Shown here: piece by piece, positions 1-9,665 of the stretch
Layout: every line of letters begins with the position of its first letter
How positions within the stretch are numbered: the stretch's first letter is position 1
NCBI GenBank assembly: GCA_035527455.1
Contig: DATLAN010000103.1
Coordinates: 1-26,330, forward strand
DNA length: 26,330 nucleotides
Reading direction: 5' to 3'
Source: DATLAN01 sp035527455
Lineage (GTDB): Bacteria > Planctomycetota > Planctomycetia > Pirellulales > Thermoguttaceae
Program-made: the position numbers and the translations under genes
Notes under the pieces: model-generated
What the model was told of the DNA's origin: nothing
Database searches by the model: none
Seen by the model: only the letters and a program-made list of their open reading frames with translations

Positions 1-48
1 CAGGGGCTTCGTGGTTGCGCAACAGCAACCTGTACACTTTCCCGGCGA

Positions 49-125
49 GGGTGGCACGCCCTGAGGAACGAAGGGCGTGGAAGACCTGCCAAACCACGCC
101 CTTCGTTCCTCAGGGCGTGCCACCC
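49..125. repeat. Perfect 32-bp inverted repeat, hairpin element
   Basis: Arms 49-80 and 94-125 are perfect reverse complements around a 13-nt spacer. The arm itself contains GGCACGCC and GGGCGTG motifs. It lies just downstream of the stop of the minus-strand DUF1015 gene, so its transcript could form a very strong hairpin there. There is no T-run of the intrinsic-terminator kind. It may be a mobile palindromic repeat that also limits read-through. Confidence 0.8.
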
Positions 126-165
126 CGCCCGTTCCACGTGAAACGCCTGCCGGCCAACCCTCGAT

Positions 166-1470
166 TCACTCCAACGGATTGATCACCAGCCCGCTGAGCA
201 GCTTGGGATAGAAATAGGTGCTCTTCGACGGCATGCGTTCGCCGGTGAGGCTGACGGTGCGGATGTGGTCGACCGTGGCGGGCATGACCATGGCGGCCAA
301 GGGATACTCGCCCGTGGCCAACCCGGCGATGACCTCCTCGACCAGGTTGACGCATTTCGGCTTGGGGATCTCGTCGCAGCCGAGCAAGGTCTCGACGATC
401 AGCCGGTGCAGGATGGCCACGCCCAGCCCGCGCCAGGCTTCGTTGTGGTCTTTGGCCACCTCGGCCATCTTCGCCCGGCCGGCGTCGGTCAGCGTGGCCA
501 GCAGCCACCGTTGGTCCTTGCGGCAGAACAGCCCGAAGGTCCCCTGGTCGTCGCCCGTCTCGATCTCTTCCCAGATCGTGGCGGCCTGTTCGGGGCCTTC
601 GCCGGCCGGCCGGGTCGTGAAGCAATCGCCCAGCCTGGCGGCCAGCTCTTCGCTGTCCAGTTCCGGAAGTCCGCTAAACAGCCGGTGACACGGCAGCACG
701 ATCATGCCGGGATCTTCCATGGCCACGAAATACGTCAGCACGAAGTTGGCCGGGTGGTCCTTCGAGAGGCAGCCGCTGTCGTAGACCTGGTCGCGGTAGT
801 TGCAGGCCGTTTCGTAGCGGTGGTGTCCGTCGGCCACGAAGATCGGCTTGGAGCCCATCGCCGCGGCCAACGCCGAGATGACCGAGACGTCGGTTACCGG
901 CCACAGCCGATGGACCACGCCCAGGTGATCGGCAGCCACCACGGGCGTATCGCCGGCGACGGCCTCTTCGAGCAGGTTCTGGGCCTCGTTGTCCGGATCG
1001 GGATAGAGGGTGAAGATCTGGCTGAGGTTGGCCTTGCAGACGACCGTCAGCATCAGCCGGTCGAGCTTCGGTCCCGGCATGGTCTCTTCGTGCGGGAAGA
1101 CCTTGCCCTCGCCGAACCGGGAGAGCCGCAGCCGGGCCATGAACCCGCGGCGCGTGTAGGTCGCGCCCGCGTGGTGGAACTCCTGGTGATAGACGTAGAC
1201 GGCCGGGTCCGCCTCGGTGAACAACACGCCTTCCGACTGCCAGTTCCTGAGGAACCGTGCGGCGCGGGTGTAGCGGTTGTTGACTTCGTCGTCGTCACCC
1301 GGCTCGATCCGGTTGAGGATCAGCCGCACCACGTTGCAGGGGTGCTTCCTGTAGAGCGCCTCCTGCATCTCGGGGCTGATCACGTCGTAGGGCGGAGCGA
1401 TCACGTCGCTTAAGGAACCGACGTGGCCGAGGTCGTATCGAATGCCGCGGAAGGCTTGAATATCGGGCAT
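166..1470 (-). CDS. DUF1015 family protein
   Basis: A 434-residue cytoplasmic protein of the DUF1015 (COG4198-type) family, whose biochemical function is not established. Recognisable family features are the N-terminal segment around IAPPYDVI (about residues 24-31), a central ADGHHRYETA motif (about residues 213-222), and collinear similarity throughout. The length is normal for the family. I chose the ATG at 1470 because the protein then starts MPDIQAFRG, as homologues do. An in-frame start at 1524 would only add residues encoded by a short repeat. It is the second gene after ahcY, 57 bp downstream on the same strand, so co-transcription is likely. The family is common next to amino-acid and one-carbon genes in planctomycetes (recollection, not checked). 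A role linked to AhcY is inference. Confidence 0.9.
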   Translation of the reverse strand: MPDIQAFRGIRYDLGHVGSLSDVIAPPYDVISPEMQEALYRKHPCNVVRLILNRIEPGDDDEVNNRYTRAARFLRNWQSEGVLFTEADPAVYVYHQEFHHAGATYTRRGFMARLRLSRFGEGKVFPHEETMPGPKLDRLMLTVVCKANLSQIFTLYPDPDNEAQNLLEEAVAGDTPVVAADHLGVVHRLWPVTDVSVISALAAAMGSKPIFVADGHHRYETACNYRDQVYDSGCLSKDHPANFVLTYFVAMEDPGMIVLPCHRLFSGLPELDSEELAARLGDCFTTRPAGEGPEQAATIWEEIETGDDQGTFGLFCRKDQRWLLATLTDAGRAKMAEVAKDHNEAWRGLGVAILHRLIVETLLGCDEIPKPKCVNLVEEVIAGLATGEYPLAAMVMPATVDHIRTVSLTGERMPSKSTYFYPKLLSGLVINPLE

Positions 1471-1504
1471 GCTGTCAATGCTGGCTGGAATGAGAAACAA
1501 ACTA

Positions 1505-1523
1505 AGCCGCTTGCGGCTTCGCA
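1505..1523. repeat. Short CTTG-loop palindrome, copy 1
   Basis: AGCCGCTTGCGGCTTCGCA folds as GCCG-CTTG-CGGC. It sits in the 57-bp gap between ahcY and the DUF1015 gene. The same 19-mer occurs in reverse orientation at 6012-6030 and with one mismatch at 7508-7526. Confidence 0.7.
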
Positions 1524-1527
1524 ACCA

Positions 1528-2844
<1,317 letters not shown>

Positions 2845-2887
2845 GGCGATCTCCTTTCACGACGGCGATTCAATAATACCCAGTGGT

Positions 2888-2916
2888 ATGATACTTGCGC
2901 GACCGCCTGCCGGCAA
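2888..2916 (-). promoter_or_regulatory. Candidate sigma-70 promoter of ahcY
   Basis: On the minus strand TTGCCG (2911-2916) is separated by 17 nt from TATCAT (2888-2893). This would give a leader of roughly 37 nt before the GTG start. The spacing and the -10 match the promoter proposed for the operon at 18202, which also uses TATCAT. There is no experimental support. Confidence 0.4.
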
Positions 2917-2974
2917 GAGAACGGCTGGTGGGGGGTATTGCATAGTACTATATAGCTATGTTCAGCGATGCATT

Positions 2975-3062
2975 CAGCATTTAGCCGGCGGGCTTGCCCG
3001 CCGTGTTGATCGCGGGGTTCGGGAGGAAACACACGGCGGGCAAGCCCGCCGGCTAAATGCTG
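2975..3062. repeat. Inverted-repeat element, TTAGC-CGGGCTTGCCCG family, copy 1
   Basis: Two perfect 32-bp arms (2975-3006 and 3031-3062) flank a 24-nt centre. Each arm holds an internal palindrome with the core CGGGCTTGCCCG. It lies between the divergent ahcY and HEAT-repeat genes. A homologous element with the same arm core is at 11938-12018. The arrangement of two hairpins facing each other resembles BIME-type paired REP sequences. Confidence 0.8.
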
Positions 3063-3153
3063 TCTTGTCGAAAAACACTTGCACGCCCCCTGAAAAAGTG
3101 GGATTATCAAGGTCGGGGGGTGGACGGCCTTGTTGACACGGTGGAAACGCTTG

Positions 3154-4500
3154 ATGCGCACGATTCTCCTTCTCCGCCGTTTTCTTCTTCCCGGGGCGAC
3201 TCGCGCGGCGTGCCTGGTCTGGCTCGTGGCGGGTGCAAGCTTTTCTTGGGGGGAGCCAATCGCGGGCGAGGAGCCGTCGGTATTGGAGATCGACGCTGTG
3301 ATGGCGGCCATGGCGGCGCAGCGTTCGGAGTTCGACGCGTCCGGGCTTCACGCCCTGGGGCTTGAGGGTCTTTCGGCCGTGTTGGACCGGTTGCTGCCCG
3401 ACACGGCACGGCCGACGTCGCCCGACGTGGCCGACGAGACGGCCGAGCGAATCATCGCGCGGCTTGGCGACGACCGTTTCCTCGTGCGCGAGTCGGCCAC
3501 CCGGGAGCTGATCGAATTGGGCCGAGCCGTGCGGCCCCGCCTGATCGAAGCCGCCCGGCACACCGACGCCGAGGTCAGTTGGCGGGCACGATCGATCCTG
3601 CGGAAGTGGGAGATCGAAGTCAAAGAAGACAAGAGCCGATTCGTGGCCGGATTCGAGGCGTATTGCGAGGGAATTCAGGACGAGCGGCGTATCGAGGAGT
3701 TGGGCGAACGGGCCAGGCGCGTGTTGGAGGGCGGTGCCGCCGACGGGGCCAGGCGCCAGATCGTCACGGCGTGCATGGCGGCCGTCGCACGGCACGGCGA
3801 CGACCGATACACCGACCAGTTCCGACCGCTGCTCAAGCACGAGGACGTCCAGGTGCCGGTGCTGGTGGTCCGAGCGATCGGTGCGGCGGTCGAGGGCCGC
3901 GATTGCCCCGCACTGTTGCTGGATGCCCTGGGCGACGACCGCCGCGAGACGGTGGTGGAGGCCATGCGCTGGACGCCGTACTGCGGCGAAGGTCCGCACA
4001 GATCGGACGTCCGACGCGTGTTGATCGGCCTTTTCGAGGGCGACGACGAGGAGTTGAGGTTTCAGGTCTCCTTCCCGTTGATGAGCGTTTTCGATGATCC
4101 CCGTGCCGCCGATTATCTCCTGGCACAACTCGCCAGCCCGGACGAGCAGCGCAGGTCCCAGGCATTCGACTGGATCGGCGACGCCGGCAATTTCGGCAAA
4201 CCGGCCAGCGCCAAACTGCTCGACGCCGTGGGGCCGCTGCTGGAATCGCCCGACCATCGCATCCGCCGCCTGGCGCTGCGGACGCTGTCGATCTACTCGG
4301 GCGAAGAAGTCGTCAAGCGACTGATTCCGATGCTTGCCGACCCGAACGCCAGCATCGCCGGCGAGGTGGTGCCGAGATTGCAGCATCAACGGGACAAGGA
4401 GATGCTCCGCCGGGTGCTCTCGGAAGCGGCCGAGAACGGGGACGAGAAGATTCGTACGAAAGCCGCGGAAGTGCTGGAAAAGCTCCGCCAAGAAGGGTAG
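3154..4500 (+). CDS. Secreted HEAT-repeat-like protein, paralogue 1
   Basis: A 448-residue protein of unknown specific role. From ATG 3154 it begins with a basic stretch (MRTILLLRR) and a hydrophobic segment AACLVWLVAGASFSW, consistent with a signal peptide and export. The remainder is helical repeats of HEAT/armadillo type: repeated blocks such as GDDRFLVRESATRELIELG, DAEVSWRARSILRKW and SPDHRIRRLALRTLSIYSG each carry the alternating hydrophobic pattern, with Asp/Arg at helix turns. Such proteins are scaffolds for protein-protein contacts. In-frame TTG codons at 3130 and 3133 are possible but add only a few residues. The next gene (4596) is a full-length collinear paralogue, so this is a local duplication. 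No catalytic motif is visible. Confidence 0.85.
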   Translation: MRTILLLRRFLLPGATRAACLVWLVAGASFSWGEPIAGEEPSVLEIDAVMAAMAAQRSEFDASGLHALGLEGLSAVLDRLLPDTARPTSPDVADETAERIIARLGDDRFLVRESATRELIELGRAVRPRLIEAARHTDAEVSWRARSILRKWEIEVKEDKSRFVAGFEAYCEGIQDERRIEELGERARRVLEGGAADGARRQIVTACMAAVARHGDDRYTDQFRPLLKHEDVQVPVLVVRAIGAAVEGRDCPALLLDALGDDRRETVVEAMRWTPYCGEGPHRSDVRRVLIGLFEGDDEELRFQVSFPLMSVFDDPRAADYLLAQLASPDEQRRSQAFDWIGDAGNFGKPASAKLLDAVGPLLESPDHRIRRLALRTLSIYSGEEVVKRLIPMLADPNASIAGEVVPRLQHQRDKEMLRRVLSEAAENGDEKIRTKAAEVLEKLRQEG

Positions 4501-4511
4501 CTTATAGTGGC

Positions 4512-4560
4512 CGTCTCGCTCCGCGAGACGAAGCTTCATCTTGCGGAGCAAGATGGCTAC
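4512..4560 (-). repeat. REP-like hairpin pair between HEAT paralogues
   Basis: Two adjacent hairpins: CGTCTCGC/GCGAGACG (4512-4530) and CATCTTGC/GCAAGATG (4537-4555). Read on the minus strand the second is GTAGC + CATCTTGC-TCC-GCAAGATG + AAGC, meaning a GTAG head directly before a hairpin, the layout of classical REP sequences. A second copy with compensating stem changes is at 12067-12095. Confidence 0.6.
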
Positions 4561-4595
4561 TTGCGACGTAAGACTCTCAGAAGCGGTCGATAGCC

Positions 4596-5963
4596 ATGCC
4601 AAACATCAACGAACCGACAAGCAGCGGGAATCCGGTCCCGACGGGGCATGGGCGGCGTTTTCGGCCGGCCGGTCGACTCCGGTGGGTGGCCACGCTGGCG
4701 GTGCTGGTCTTCCTGGTGCCCGGCAGGGCCGCGGCGCAGGAAGTCGACGCCGAAATCCTGGTCATCCTGGCCGACATGCTTCAGCAGCAGCACCAGTTCC
4801 GCCCGGACAGGCTCGAAGCCATGGGGCTGGAAGGGCTTTCGGCCGTGATGGACTTCCTGTTGCCGGAAACGGCCGAGCCGAGAAAGGTCGACCTGCCCGA
4901 CGAGACGATCGAAGAACTCATCAAGCAGCTCGGCGCCGTCAACTATCGCGTGCGGGAAACGGCCTTCGAAAGACTCTACGGATTGGGACGCGGCATCGAA
5001 CCGTTACTGGTCAAGGCGGCCGAGAACGCCGACGCGGAGATCGCCTGGCGGGCCAGACAAATCCTCCGCAAATGGGAGGCCGAGCGAAACGCCGACAAGA
5101 GCCGCTACCTGCCGGCCTTCGCCATTTACACGTTTTCCATTCGCGACGACGTGCGCTTGCGCGAGTTGGTCCGCCGCACTTTGGCCGCGCTCGAGAACGG
5201 GTGGTCCGACGGCAGAAAACAGCAGATCCTCCAGCACTGCATCTCGGCCGTCGCCCAGTCGGGCAAGGACGAACATATCGATCAGTTCAAGCCGTTGCTC
5301 GAGCACGAGCAAGTCGAAGTGGCCGTGCTGGCGGTCAACGCGGTCGGATCGCGTGCCAGCGGTTCGCATTATCCCTCCCTGCTGCTGGATGCGCTCCGGG
5401 CCGACCGTCCGGAAATCGTCCGACAGGCGATCCGCTTCACGACCTACTGCCAGGACAAGTCGCGCAAACCGGAGGTCCAGCGGCTGCTGGTCGCGCTATT
5501 CGAAGGGGAGAACGAGCAGTTGAAGTTCGAGGCGTGCGCGCCGTTGATGAACGCGTACGATTACGGCAGAGCCCGAGACTATCTTCTCGATCAGGCCAGG
5601 ACCGGCGATCGAAGCCGGCAATTTCAGGTTCTCAGCCAACTCCGCGCCTCGTCGACCACCAGGAAGACCGTCGACGAGAAGCTTCTGGCGGGCCTGGTGC
5701 CGCTGCTGGCGGATTCCGACAACAGCGTGCGGCGGATGACTTGCAGCACGCTGACGAGCTACACCGGCGAGGGCGTCGTCAAGGCCCTGATTCCCCTGCT
5801 GGCCGACGACTACAGCACGATTCCCCGGGAAGTGGACCGCTACCTGCAATCGTACCCCGAGAAGGAAACCGTTCGCCGGCTACTGAAGGACGCGGCCGAG
5901 AAGCACCCCGAGGAAAAGGTTCGCCAGGCGGCCGAGAAGTCGCTCAAGGAACTCGGTTCGTGA
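4596..5963 (+). CDS. Secreted HEAT-repeat-like protein, paralogue 2
   Basis: A 455-residue paralogue of the preceding gene, alignable end to end. Shared positions include LEGLSAV in the N-terminal region, the DAEIAWRARQILRKWEAE block, DKSRY, the SLLLDALRADRPEIV block, LFEGENEQLKFE and the terminal basic/acidic helix. The ATG at 4596 gives a long polar n-region followed by the hydrophobic segment VATLAVLVFLVPGRAAAQ, a plausible signal peptide with an AAA-Q cleavage site. The rest is HEAT-like helical repeats with no catalytic motif. It follows paralogue 1 after a 95-bp gap occupied by REP-like hairpins, and precedes a GNAT gene on the same strand. The divergence suggests an old duplication. 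Its partner and location beyond the membrane are unknown. Confidence 0.85.
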   Translation: MPNINEPTSSGNPVPTGHGRRFRPAGRLRWVATLAVLVFLVPGRAAAQEVDAEILVILADMLQQQHQFRPDRLEAMGLEGLSAVMDFLLPETAEPRKVDLPDETIEELIKQLGAVNYRVRETAFERLYGLGRGIEPLLVKAAENADAEIAWRARQILRKWEAERNADKSRYLPAFAIYTFSIRDDVRLRELVRRTLAALENGWSDGRKQQILQHCISAVAQSGKDEHIDQFKPLLEHEQVEVAVLAVNAVGSRASGSHYPSLLLDALRADRPEIVRQAIRFTTYCQDKSRKPEVQRLLVALFEGENEQLKFEACAPLMNAYDYGRARDYLLDQARTGDRSRQFQVLSQLRASSTTRKTVDEKLLAGLVPLLADSDNSVRRMTCSTLTSYTGEGVVKALIPLLADDYSTIPREVDRYLQSYPEKETVRRLLKDAAEKHPEEKVRQAAEKSLKELGS

Positions 5964-6011
5964 TGGGGGGGTTTCTTGAAAACGACTTGCTTGTGTGCTT
6001 GTGTGCTTGTG

Positions 6012-6030
6012 TGCGAAGCCGCAAGCGGCT
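6012..6030. repeat. Short CTTG-loop palindrome, copy 2
   Basis: TGCGAAGCCGCAAGCGGCT is the exact reverse complement of the 19-mer at 1505-1523. It follows about three copies of an 8-bp TTGTGTGC repeat (from about 5988) in the leader of the GNAT gene, and ends just before its ribosome binding site. Confidence 0.7.
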
Positions 6031-6042
6031 GGAAGGACCTCT

Positions 6043-6552
6043 ATGAGGACGATACCGGTCAAGGTCATTTACTTGCAGATGTTCTCGCGGCCCGGGCGGA
6101 ATCACGAGCCGTCGCGCGAGGAAGCGCGGATCCTCCGGGCCGAAAAGCCGACGATCGCCTTCTACCGCTTCCTGTACGACGCCGTGGGGCGGGACTGGAA
6201 CTGGGTCGATCGGAAACTGATGCCCGACGACGAACTCGGCCGGATCCTCCGCGACGACCGCGTGGAAGTCTATGTGCTGTACGTTTCGGGCGTTCCGGCC
6301 GGATACATCGAGTTGGATCGCCGCGTCGACGATGAGGTCGAAATCGCCTACTTCGGCATCATGCCCGAGTTCATCGGCCGGGGCTTGGGCCGCCTGCTTT
6401 TCCATTGGGCCGTCGACAAGGCCTGGTCGTACGGCCCGAAGCGCGTCTGGCTGCACACCTGCGAACTGGACCACGAGGCCGCGTTGCCGCTGTATCTGAA
6501 GGCCGGCTTCGAAATCTTCGACGAGCGAACGACCGACCAGGTGGTGCTTTGA
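6043..6552 (+). CDS. GNAT family N-acetyltransferase
   Basis: A 169-residue cytoplasmic acetyl-CoA-dependent transferase of the GNAT superfamily; the substrate is unknown. The core is visible: strands 2-3 around VYVLYVSGVPAGYIELD, strand 4 VEIAYFGIMPEFIGRGLGRLL with the acetyl-CoA pyrophosphate loop (family Q/R-x-x-G-x-G/A, here RGLGR, about residues 107-111), and the C-terminal YLKAGFEIFDER strand typical of the fold. ATG 6043 is preceded by GGAAGGA at good spacing. A TTG at 5995 in the same frame would translate the tandem repeat and palindrome and is rejected. It is probably a single-gene unit or the last gene after the HEAT pair, and ends before a strong hairpin. Confidence 0.92.
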   Translation: MRTIPVKVIYLQMFSRPGRNHEPSREEARILRAEKPTIAFYRFLYDAVGRDWNWVDRKLMPDDELGRILRDDRVEVYVLYVSGVPAGYIELDRRVDDEVEIAYFGIMPEFIGRGLGRLLFHWAVDKAWSYGPKRVWLHTCELDHEAALPLYLKAGFEIFDERTTDQVVL

Positions 6553-6558
6553 CGAACC

Positions 6559-6581
6559 CCCCTCTCCCAGAGGGAGAGGGG
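6559..6581. terminator. Strong GC-rich hairpin between convergent genes
   Basis: A 10-bp perfect stem (CCCCTCTCCC at 6559-6568, GGGAGAGGGG at 6572-6581) with a 3-nt loop lies between the convergent GNAT and VIT/VWA genes. No T-run follows on either strand, so it is a terminator-like or repeat hairpin rather than a canonical intrinsic terminator. Confidence 0.45.
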
Positions 6582-6601
6582 ACCAATCTGCAAGAGTCCG
6601 C

Positions 6602-9600
6602 TCAGAACTCGATTTCCCCGATATCCACCGTCTCCTTCGCCTCTTTCAGCCGCAGCGTGATCGATTGGCGCTGCTGTTGCTGCCGGCCGAAGTCGGTGAA
6701 CACGTCAACCTGCACGGTCACCGCGCCGAGCAGCCGGGTGGCCCGGCTGCCGTAGTAGTTGGCCTGGATCTTGTACACGCCGGGCATCGCCTTGCGGACC
6801 ATGTATTCCTCGGGCCCGTAGCCGCCGGTGAAATCCTGGCTGACCAGCCCGCCGATCGTCGTGCGGTTATGGGCGTAAAAGGCCTTCTCGCCCGACGGCT
6901 CGATCACCCAAAGATCGATGTCGGTGTCGTCGGCGTGCCATGTCATCACGATCCGCACGTCGACGTCCAGCAGCTTGACGAGCCGTTTGTCCAACGGGAT
7001 CTCCTTCACCCCGGCCGCCTGGGCACGCGGAAGGATCGCGTTGAGTTCCTCCAGGGCGATCAGTTCGATTTCCGTGAACCGGCCGTCCCAATGGCCCATC
7101 ACGACCTTGGCCAGCAGTTCGAGCGATCGGGCGTAGTCGCTGTGGATCGATTCGTTAAGTTGCCTGGCCCGTTCGGGCGGGAAACGCTTGACCGTGGCAA
7201 GAACCGCGTTGCCTTGGGCGCGTTCCGCCAGCACCAGCGCCAGATCGCGATACGACTGGGGCTCCTCGGGCCGCAGACGGAGCACTTCTTCGAACGTGAG
7301 GATCGCCAGGTCGATATGTCCCAACTGGGCCAGCCGATGTCCCAGCACGCGCAGTAGCGCCGGGTTCTCCAGTTCCATCTCGGCGATGTTGCTGAGCACC
7401 TGCAAGGCCAGGTCGGCCTGCCCGATTTTCGTGAAGTAATCCGCACAATCCAAGAAAAACGCCGGCGACTCGCCATATTCCCGGCGGTTCTCCATATAAA
7501 CCCCAAAAGCCGCTTGCGGCGTCGCACCCTTCAACTCCTCCATATACGGCGTCTTCGGATCCCACTCCTTGATCGAGATCCCCGGCGCCCGCCGATCCTG
7601 CGACTCGTCGCCCTTGCCGGGCGCGCCCTCTCCAAGAAGCCCATCCTCGTCTACCGGTTCCTCGGGCATGGCCGGATCCGGCGCGTGATCCGCCGGGGGT
7701 TCCACGGCCGGCGGAGGCGGGGCATCCCCGTCAGGTGCCGGCCGCGCATCGTCCATTTCGCCGCCCTCGGCTTCCCCATTCTTTTCCTCCGGCGCCCGGT
7801 ACTTGAAGTCCTTGAGATACTTGAACTCGGTCTCGTACCATTTCACGCGGTCTTCCCACATCTGCAGCACGGTCGCCAGCTTGTCGGCCTGTTGCTTCCG
7901 CTGCTGGAACTCGATGGTATCGATCCGCTTCATGTACTCCGCCCGCATCTGGGGCAGCGACTGCGGCGGGGCGATCTCGTTCTCGACGTATTGCTCGAGC
8001 GTTTCGAGCACGATCAGCGAAGTGAAGGGCGTGACCAGGCCGTGCTGCTTGCCCAACTCGACGATTTCCCGTTCGTTGCGTTTTTGGAAGACCATCAGCT
8101 CGGCCAGCTTGGTCTGGGCCCAGAGACGCCGCAAGAGCGACCCTTCGGCCGCACCATCCCGGGTGACGTGAAACGTCCGCGATTGCGAAACCGTGCCTGC
8201 GCCGCCGTAGTGGAGCGTGACCGTCGCCTGCCCGCTGCCGAGCTTTCCGACCAGCGTAACGCGGCGTCCGACCGGCTGGGCCCTATTCGGGAACAACTCG
8301 CCCGCTTCTCCCGAGTCGACTTGGGCCAAACGAAAGCTGAACGGCGATTGGCCCATGGCGGCGATCACCTCGGCATCGGTCATTCGCACGAGGTTGAAAT
8401 ACTGCCCTCCGGTCGTCATTGCCAGGTGACGCAAGAACGAGTGATCCGCCGTGGAATCGGCCGAAAACGCGTACACGGGCGCGTCCAGCTTCTCGGGCTG
8501 CTGCCGGCCGAAGTTCGACAGCCCGTCGGAGAAGAGCAAGTAGAAATCCGGCTTCTCCCCGCCGTCCAGCGGAGCGATCGCACCGAGTTGCGTGCCGCCG
8601 TCGTACTGTATTTTGCCCAACTCGACGATCAGCGGGTGATTCACCAATGCGTCCATTGCCTTCGCGCCCCGGATGACGAATCTTCTTGGCGGCTCGGCCC
8701 GATTGCGGAGCAAGACCAGGTCAACGGTCACGTCCCTGCCCATGAAACAGTTTCGGATCAGGTCGATCTCCCGCCGATGATCGCCGCCGCCGCGCGAGCC
8801 GGAAGCGTCCCAGAAGATGACGACGTGCTTCGGAGGAGTCGCCACCTGGGCTTGCTGGGGAACCGTCGGGTAGTCGTGGATGGCGAAATAGACCTGCCCG
8901 TCGTCGGCCCTTTCCACCAGAACGTTCTGCTTTTCGACGTTGGGCAACGAGACGATCAGGTCTTGTTTCGGGGCGAAGTCCTTCAGCGTCGCCTCGGCCA
9001 CGAAGCTGTCTTCCCACCGCATGAACCCGAAGTTGGCCAGGTCGCCCTGTTCGACCACCGGAGCGGACACCGGCTTGACGACTTCCACCCGCAGGGAAAA
9101 CTCGGCGATAGGGTCCTGGAACTTCAGCGGCAGGTGATAGGCCGGGGCGTCGCGGCCGCCGACGAGTTCCGTGACGTAGCTGAGGCAGATCGTGCGGCTG
9201 CCCTTGGCGGGGATGGGGAACACGCGGGTCTTGAAGTTGTTGCCCTTGGTCCACTCGATCAGGCCCGGGTCGATGCTCTGGCGGACGATCTTCTCGAACA
9301 CCTCGCGGCCCTTGTCTTTCTCGACCGCCACGCCGTCGATCATCCGCCCGCCGATGTCCAGGGCGTATCCGCTGACGGTCGCCCCCTCGGGCAGCGGGAA
9401 ATAAAGATCCCCTTGAAGAACCCGGTCGTGCGGATTCGCGAAGGTCATCGTCGTGGTCGTCTCGGCGATGTATCCGAGGATTCGCACCCGGGTGTCGATC
9501 TTCGAGATCCCCAGCGGTTGAGACTTCTCCCCCTCTTGGACCATCAACGCCGGCGGGACGGTCTGGGCGTGGAGGATGGAGGCGGCGAGGAGGATGATCG

Positions 9601-9622
9601 GAAGCGGTAGGATCTTATTCAT
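6602..9622 (-). CDS. VIT/VWA domain protein with TPR and DUF2135
   Basis: A 1006-residue exported protein. From ATG 9622 (AAGGA upstream) it has a signal peptide ending near LHAQ (about residue 20). A VIT domain follows (about 30-160; PLPEGATVSGY and EKIVRQSIDPGL). Next is a VWA domain (about 270-430) with an intact metal-ion (MIDAS) set: DASGS, GGTQL and LFSDG. A helical region precedes a Pro/Asp/Glu-rich linker (about 650-710). TPR-like helices follow (about 735-830), then a C-terminal DUF2135 domain (about 900-1000; TDIDLWVIEPSGEKAFY). VIT/VWA proteins act in adhesion or extracellular complex assembly, so a surface or periplasmic interaction role is inferred. A copy of a short chromosomal palindrome (7508-7526) is translated within it. 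The frame is open upstream to 9781, but that part runs through a repeat element. Confidence 0.93.
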   Translation of the reverse strand: MNKILPLPIILLAASILHAQTVPPALMVQEGEKSQPLGISKIDTRVRILGYIAETTTTMTFANPHDRVLQGDLYFPLPEGATVSGYALDIGGRMIDGVAVEKDKGREVFEKIVRQSIDPGLIEWTKGNNFKTRVFPIPAKGSRTICLSYVTELVGGRDAPAYHLPLKFQDPIAEFSLRVEVVKPVSAPVVEQGDLANFGFMRWEDSFVAEATLKDFAPKQDLIVSLPNVEKQNVLVERADDGQVYFAIHDYPTVPQQAQVATPPKHVVIFWDASGSRGGGDHRREIDLIRNCFMGRDVTVDLVLLRNRAEPPRRFVIRGAKAMDALVNHPLIVELGKIQYDGGTQLGAIAPLDGGEKPDFYLLFSDGLSNFGRQQPEKLDAPVYAFSADSTADHSFLRHLAMTTGGQYFNLVRMTDAEVIAAMGQSPFSFRLAQVDSGEAGELFPNRAQPVGRRVTLVGKLGSGQATVTLHYGGAGTVSQSRTFHVTRDGAAEGSLLRRLWAQTKLAELMVFQKRNEREIVELGKQHGLVTPFTSLIVLETLEQYVENEIAPPQSLPQMRAEYMKRIDTIEFQQRKQQADKLATVLQMWEDRVKWYETEFKYLKDFKYRAPEEKNGEAEGGEMDDARPAPDGDAPPPPAVEPPADHAPDPAMPEEPVDEDGLLGEGAPGKGDESQDRRAPGISIKEWDPKTPYMEELKGATPQAAFGVYMENRREYGESPAFFLDCADYFTKIGQADLALQVLSNIAEMELENPALLRVLGHRLAQLGHIDLAILTFEEVLRLRPEEPQSYRDLALVLAERAQGNAVLATVKRFPPERARQLNESIHSDYARSLELLAKVVMGHWDGRFTEIELIALEELNAILPRAQAAGVKEIPLDKRLVKLLDVDVRIVMTWHADDTDIDLWVIEPSGEKAFYAHNRTTIGGLVSQDFTGGYGPEEYMVRKAMPGVYKIQANYYGSRATRLLGAVTVQVDVFTDFGRQQQQRQSITLRLKEAKETVDIGEIEF
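7508..7526. repeat. Short CTTG-loop palindrome, copy 3, inside a CDS
   Basis: AGCCGCTTGCGGCGTCGCA differs from the 1505-1523 copy at one base. Here it lies inside the VIT/VWA gene, in frame, and encodes ATPQAA (minus strand) just before the TPR-like region. Confidence 0.6.
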
Positions 9623-9665
9623 TCTTATGGTTCCTTGTGTGACAAGTGGTCGATTCTTAGACCTC

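Noticed and set aside
2845..2974. SAH or SAM riboswitch upstream of ahcY
   Set aside because: The leader after the candidate promoter is only about 37 nt and I could not fold it into a known SAH/SAM riboswitch architecture.
5995..6042. Upstream TTG start for the GNAT gene
   Set aside because: It would encode the TTGTGTGC repeat and the palindrome. ATG 6043 has a good ribosome binding site and begins where conservation is expected.
4541..6046. 501-codon frame overlapping HEAT paralogue 2
   Set aside because: It is a same-strand shadow in another frame; only the 4596-5963 frame has repeat-protein periodicity and similarity to its paralogue.
9634..9646. Operator-like palindrome CTTGTGTGACAAG before the VIT/VWA gene
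   Set aside because: Five-base arms are too short to distinguish from chance and no regulator gene is nearby.
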